64,000 bases of DNA, taken from contig NC_087388.1 in assembly GCF_963675165.1 (NCBI RefSeq), positions 3,202,800 through 3,266,799 on the forward strand. The letters are read 5' to 3'. The position numbers were made by a program, and so were the translations under genes. Source of the stretch: Halichondria panicea. Its lineage: Eukaryota > Porifera > Demospongiae > Suberitida > Halichondriidae. Numbering within the stretch: position 1 is the first letter of the stretch; each line of letters starts with the position of its first letter. Positions 58,111-64,000 of the stretch are shown in pieces. The notes under the pieces were generated by a model. The model was not told the origin of the DNA and ran no database searches. It saw nothing but the letters and a program-made list of their open reading frames with translations.

Positions 58111-61100
58111 CGATGGTAGAGAATACTTTTTGAGTGCATGTTTCCCTGCTTTAATTAAAAGTGAATATTTGCATATTTTGTTCACTCATGAACCTTCACT
58201 CATGAACCGTATCTAGTTCCACAGGTAGAACCGGACCTGTCGCATCCATGGACTCATCATTGTTGCCTAGATTGCTAGTAACCAACCACCACCCCACAAC
58301 CCCACAAATAACAGAGATATTGATCCTGACATTGTCTTAGCATTGCTTCTCACGATCACGCATAATGGCGGCTTCAATCGATTACGTCACCCACACTCTG
58401 ATTGATCAGTGCGCAAATTCCAGGCCCATGACAGAAACAGGAAGTCACGTTACTCTCCGTGTACATCAAATGTACAGTATGCCTACGTTCGATACTAACT
58501 CTTGTGTACTATACTGATACGTTGCTGTGGTACGTTATCTTTGGGAGTTGAAGCAGCTATAATTCTACCCCTTACCATCCTACAATTTTGCCACATTGTG
58601 GTAAACACCGTACCGTACCAGGAAAGTACTTTGTAATGTAAGCAAGCGTATCTCATCATGCGTATCGTATCTCATCATAACTGATGAGTTTACAATTAAG
58701 CCCAAATACATGCATGGTCCACCGATGCTTTCGCTACAACACTCTAGAAGTGTTTTACATTATCAAACATTTGCAAATTTTGCGAGGGTTGATCAGTTCG
58801 CAACAATAAAAAGCTAGATCGCCAAACCTTGCTAGATCGCAAAGGGTCATTTGATATGCAAACTTGCAAAATATTATAGTAATACGGAATCATGCCGTTT
58901 TCTTTCGACAAAATGCACTGCTTTCATTTTCGGATAGTAAAAATCGATATCTCGACGGCAGTTCCTATGGAATTTTGTTGGTACATCTGGTTGTTGTTTT
59001 CACTGGAACACCACTATAATATAGTAACTCCTAAAGGTGCAGATGTCAAGAAACTTGATAAATTGACACAGTAACTGTTGCACTTATGCAAACTGTAAGG
59101 GAGGAACAAGATGCTGAAGAAAACCTAGCAGGTGTGTTAGATAAGTGTTAGATAATGTGTAAGTACAAATCTGAAATGCATGCATAGGCCCCTATAGCTA
59201 AGTTGATGAGCTTAGCTATTTAGCAGGTTCAGATAACAACAGTATACACAGTCTTACACACAGACAACTACACAACTACACACACAGTCTTACACACAGA
59301 CAACTACACACAGATAACTAGAGTTTGAAAGCTATCACTGGAGTGAGGTGTACCTTACATTATGACCTGTGGTATAGCAACCTGTGTCACCGTAATGTTT
59401 TTCCTTTTTTCAGGGAATGTTTAGTTTTATTGATCTACTCTTGAGTCAAGAAATTAATGTTCGAGGTAGTCTAGAAACCTAATTTTTGCAATTTTTGCGA
59501 CAAATTATCCTCATAAGATTATGATGGATGATGTGACACCTATCGTCCGGAGCCGATTTCCAAATACGGAATTTGTGCATGCTAGAGCGATCTGCCAGTA
59601 GGGGGTCACGGTGGAACCAATTGGATTTAGGGAAGCTTAGGGAAGCTGTGTATCGAACAATGGGCAGAAAACCATAAACCTAAGAGCGCCCATTGTCGCT
59701 ACAAACTGACATAAGTTGCAGGCATGTAATTAACAGCTATATATACATATATATACAGAGTGCTATCCAGATCCCATTTGAGCCTCTTGGATGGATAATG
59801 AGAAAGTATAAATATATAGGACTTCAATCAGAGGTCCTCAGTGTAAGGGATCGCATGTAAAATTCTATTTTCACAGCAACCAATATCAAGCTGGAATCCC
59901 CCCTCTAAGGTACCTGATTGCATGTGCAGCGCTGTAGGCTAAGGAGTGCATTATTTCTGTCCCTGAGTTTGTATTCCCTGAGTATTGTATGATCGAACTC
60001 CATCACCAAGACTAGAACTAGCAGTCCCCGGAATGATCACTCACATGATTTTTAGTGACGTTTTGCTTAGGCACAGTGTTCAGTACAGTACATCAGTACA
60101 GTACATCATAAGTACAGTACATCATAACATCATAAGCATCATGATTCCATCGGAAAAATGTAGACAAAATAAGATTGACCACGTGGGCGGTGCGAAACAC
60201 GTGGTGCGGAGCGCCGGAAAATTTGAGGCTAGCTACGGCTCTGCACTGATATGCAATAATAATAATTATTAGCCTCATGAACACATTCTGCAAGATGGGT
60301 CGATGAATGCCGGCGTGCCTAAAAAAAACGCATTTCAAACAGCATAAAATGCCAAGAAGGCTGAAGAGGCACAACCTCATCCACTAAAAATGGAAAGTAG
60401 AGCCCTTGTCTCTACTGTCATTCCTTAGCAACAGCGTGTGGGCGTAGGTGGGCCAGCACCATTGCATATCTGAACTTGTCACACTTGTATTTTCCCTCGT
60501 GTCGTGTTAATCGGTGCAGGAAAATTAAATATTTGCTTGTATTTTACCCATAATTTATATCATCATAGATTTTCTGCCAAAGATTGCGTCTTTGTCAACA
60601 GATTATCTCCCTCAATGGCAACCCTCATTGCCCGCAACCTGGTACAGGAATCTTTGCAATATCCACAAAAAAGCGTTGAGCGTTGTGGTCAACCATAAAG
60701 TTGTAGATCTTAGTCAGCATGCTCAACAATTACAAACAGTTGATGTATCAACTTGAAGAGTCTAAGCAACACTCTTGATAAGACAGCTTTTTCTGATGCA
60801 CTATTCTCCATCTTATATCCCAAAATAATAATGCCTTGGTCAGCTTGCCATTTTGTTTTTGAATTTTGCTTACTAAAGCACACTTGGCATTTCACCACAA
60901 TGTGTTTATAATTACATATCCATATAAGGAACGCTCTGCAAAACCCTGTATCTCTGGAGGTCAGCCTTCTCTCTTATACGCTATCCTCTGTTGATCGATC
61001 CCCCTTCCCTGATGTCTGAACCTCGTCGCTCGTCGCTCACTCTCTTTCTGACGGGCTGGAGCTTTTCCACTGGGGATTCGACATTTCGACATTATAAAAA

Positions 61101-62390
61101 TTTAATTATTATTACTGCGAGCTATCAGCTTTGACTGGGAGGATCGGCTGAGCAGCGGGATTGGAAACGTAATAATATGGAAACGTAATGATATTGATAT
61201 TGGAGATATTGGAAACGTTTGGTTCAGATGCGTGGTTCAGATGCGTGTCTCCATCACGTGATTAATTAATGGTGGGAGCTATGGCAAGCAAGCTAGTCTC
61301 CAGGCGCAGGCTAGGGAGAAACAGTCACTGAGAAAAAAATTGTGGCTGTGCTTGCTCAATAAATCTCAAACGGTGCAATGAGGAGAACACCGTTACTACT
61401 TTGTTCGATGTATAACTGCACCTAGACTGGATAACAAAATTGTTACCATTAATTGTGTATGTGTGCTCATTGTGTGCGCATTGTGTATGTGTTTTGAGCC
61501 CTAGTCGGTAATTTAATGTACCAAACATCAGTATTACCTACACATAATACTTACCTACACATAATACATACATGTACATGCAGAACATTTTAATGTTCTA
61601 ATCCTCAGAGTATTGTTCATCCACCAGTTTGTTCATCCACCATGCATGTTCATCCACCATGCACCACTAAGGTCAGGAAAACTCAGGAAAACTCCACACA
61701 GCAACCAAGCACTGATTTACTGTTACAACTGGTCCACTAATCAACAAGACAGTGCAACACAGTGTAAGTGCAACACAGTGTAGTCAAATGAACCTACTCT
61801 AATGAAGTTTCTTTACAGACAGGTATAGCACACACATAAGATGATTGCGGGGGTGGCTACACAGAAAGATTGTAGACACGCATATCACTACGTGGGTTGT
61901 ATACTGGGTCACGTGCATACAGATTGCATGTTACTTCCATACTGATAACGGTAATCGTGCTGTAATCACGATGTGAGGAGAAGCAGAAAACACTCCACAC
62001 ACAACACGTTCCACACACAACACGTTGTCAATTCGAAGATTAACATTTTATGTGGGCCAGTGGTGGGCCAGTGGTGAACATTTCTTGGGTCGCTCGCTTA
62101 CCTGGGGTATACGTCCTCCACACACTCGACACAGCTTTGACAGAGCGCTGTTGATAATTAACTTGTGTTGCAACAATGCAACAAGGAATTGCTTGTTACA
62201 CAGCTCACTCGTGTGCACATTGGCTCAGTAGTGACTTAGGCCCGAGGGTGTCTTTACATGTACAATGAGAACTCAAGACATAAAGTTTTATATGTTTTGC
62301 ACTTGAGGCACACAGTAGATTCTGGGTACTAATTTTGGCGGATTTGTAGCCAATTCATTACCATCATTACCATAATAATTATATGTGATG
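58111..62390. other. no gene seen
   Basis: Only dispersed fragments were recognised: repeat H copy 2 (58425-58496), an LTR-like piece near 59226, and many 9-15 bp tandem duplications. Open frames are short and lack exon context. Confidence 0.5.
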
Positions 62391-62440
62391 CCACTTGGCT
62401 TAGATTTTCAAAGCGATGAATTTAGTTTTATAATCTAGAA
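62391..62440 (-). repeat. remnant of the ATAT-flanked MITE
   Basis: ATATGTGATGCCACTTGGCT and GATGAATTTAGTTTTATAA match the reverse complement of the right end of 40251-40669 with internal sequence missing. Confidence 0.65.
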
Positions 62441-62776
62441 TAGCTAAAATAGAATTAGCAGTAATGAACAGTAGCTTGTAAATTTCATAGATCGTTCGTA
62501 ATAATAATTGTACTTCAAATTGATATATCTTAGCACTGTTAGTTACGTTCATATGATGTGAAAATCAAGCTCAAGCCTTTATACCATAATGATAGGCTGA
62601 TCCATAAAAAAAAATTTTAGGATTTTATCTCACCGCTGGCCGAGCATTTAAAATGATAAAAACGGTAACCGTGGTTGTTATGGCAACACATGTTGCACCT
62701 CCTTGTTGTATGTTGCTAGGCATCTCTGGACAGACATTTCACTTCACTGTTAATTAAGAATCCGACGGTTAAAGGG
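62440..62776 (-). repeat. piggyBac-type repeat family 2, copy 3 with TTAA end
   Basis: The right end reads CGACGGTTAAAGGG directly before TTAA (62777-62780). The body is the reverse complement of 54258-54640. Confidence 0.7.
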
Positions 62777-63529
62777 TTAAGATCTTAAAGGAGCGGGATA
62801 TTTACGTTACGTCCTTGTAGTTTCAACTTTCACTTCACTTCATCAATAACTACTACTACTTTTGACTTTTGCATCTCGGCGTTTTGGTTGAGTGATGAGA
62901 TCAATCAATTTTCCTTGGTCAAAACCTGGCAGTGATGAGAATGTACGAGAATCAAGGCATCTATAATAAATATAGAGACTTACCTAACGACTTACCTAAC
63001 GACTGTCAAGTGAGCGTCTTTTGATATGAGCCCCAACAAGTTGACTCCTTCGTACTAAAAATAATAGGAATAAAAATGTACCACGTCTTTCTCTTTCACT
63101 GCCACCTTGTGCTCCATTTTTCTTTTTACAGCCTTTTCTATTGTAGACAATCTTTCCTCTTGAAATGCTTGAAATGCCTACAAAAAAACACTTCAATTTT
63201 AGACTGCTCAAGGTTTTGCTGAATGGGTGCCAAACTCCACAACCTCTGGAGAAATAGACGTTTCTTAAGTTGTCTTGAGATGTGACCAAGCCCAATTGCA
63301 CATTTAATCTAACACATTTAATCTAACACGAAATTGGTATGCACAAGAAGTGATAATACTCATTTTCTTGAGAAGAGGGATATGCTATTCCAGCTCCCAG
63401 CGATTGGGATAGGTTTGACGCAACATCCATCTCTGAAGTGAGCATAGAAGCACTGTCATCACTTGCCGCCTTGAGTTGAGGTTTTGTGTCCGATAGTAAA
63501 CAAACCAGTACCCTTCTTGAAAGCCACTC

Positions 63530-63765
63530 AATGCAACAGCTAAATGAACTCAAGGTAGAATATACTAACGAACAGTTTAACATTTTAGAGTTTAACATTT
63601 TAGAGTGGTGCTGCAGCAAGAAGAATATTCCTAATACAGCCGTCATCTGCTGCATCAGAAAGGGTTTTTTCCTTGCTAAATAATTCGTTTGGTGATTAAC
63701 AAGAGAATGCCCTTCAAGATTATGTTGAATCTTCACTCATGTTATGATTTTTATAATGAAGAATA
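63530..63765 (+). pseudogene. hAT transposase C-terminal dimerisation fragment
   Basis: The plus strand reads EQFNILEF-NILEWC (a 15-bp duplication at about 63574-63604 repeats part of it). After a frame change it reads QPSSAASERVFSLLNNSFGD, a stop, and QENALQDYVESSLML. The SSAASERVFS motif and the following DYVESSLML are the hallmark of the hAT C-terminal dimerisation domain. A stop codon within the motif block and the frame change show it is broken. The N-terminal BED finger and catalytic part are not in the window, and the reverse-strand 137-codon frame here is its shadow. Confidence 0.7.
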
Positions 63766-64000
63766 ACAATAGAGCTGAATCACTGAGAATAATAGGCTTT
63801 AGCTTGAGAATAGAATAATGGCTGAATAGAATAATGGCTAGCTAGCAGGGATGTCCAAGATAGTGTACAAGTTGGAAACTGAAACTGTATTTGCTGTGCA
63901 GTTGATTTAGAGTAGAGATTGTCTCCGTCTCATCGTCAGCGTTGTCGTCTTCGTACTTTCCTACTTTCCTCCCAAGTAGGTGTTGGTCTAGCCAGTCTTC

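Noticed and set aside
61442..61500. possible tRNA or small RNA gene in GT-rich text
   Set aside because: No cloverleaf pairing or A/B box arrangement could be drawn; no tRNA gene was found anywhere by eye.
63323..63736. 137-codon minus-strand open frame
   Set aside because: The opposite strand carries the hAT dimerisation motifs, so this frame is a shadow.

Overview
The window looks like a slice of an animal nuclear genome, most likely a sponge (demosponge). Genes are split by short GT-AG introns, the DNA is AT-rich, no bacterial operons or Shine-Dalgarno sites are seen, and the transposon proteins resemble uncharacterised families I associate with sponge and cnidarian genomes. The species call is inference. 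No ordinary housekeeping gene, rRNA or tRNA gene was recognised. Almost everything that can be supported is a mobile element or a remnant of one, often nested.

Layout. 0-3 kb: fragments of a P-element-like transposase and a Ty3/gypsy gag. 3.58-7.54 kb: a complete TTAA-bounded DNA transposon whose single ten-exon gene joins a DDE-type transposase-like core to a full DEDDh exonuclease. 7.5-12 kb: piggyBac-type repeats, an internally deleted reverse-transcriptase element, and a broken second copy of a transposon accessory gene. 12.9-27.6 kb: one Ty1/copia element with both LTRs and a 5-bp target duplication. It is split by an 8.9-kb CACTG-ended (CACTA-like) transposon, which carries a divergent gene pair (a SAM-domain gene and a zinc-finger/transposase-like gene), and by a 1.35-kb inverted-repeat element.

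28-35 kb: piggyBac-type repeats, a telomere-like and minisatellite block, CACTA Tnp2 and DDE_Tnp_4 pseudogenes, and a second copia fragment. 35.29-42.28 kb: a 7.0-kb element with ~230-bp, nearly identical terminal inverted repeats and a perfect 9-bp target duplication. It carries a large multi-exon gene of unknown family and, convergently, an intact HIRAN-domain gene. 42.5-45.5 kb: minisatellites and TTAA-type MITEs. 45.8-49.4 kb: degraded Ty3/gypsy pol. 49.6-51.4 kb: DIRS-like tyrosine-recombinase retroelement end with direct repeats. 52.4-53.3 kb: piggyBac transposase remnant. 53.6-64 kb: largely gene-free, with dispersed repeats and a hAT transposase tail at the right edge.

Two themes stand out. 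First, three large two-ended DNA transposons can be delimited by terminal repeats plus target duplications, each with an unexpected accessory activity or partner (DEDDh exonuclease, SAM, HIRAN). Second, short head-to-tail duplications of roughly 5-35 bp are scattered throughout. They account for many of the frameshifts in otherwise well-preserved reading frames and sometimes duplicate splice sites. Whether they are biological or an assembly artefact is the main quality question for this window.
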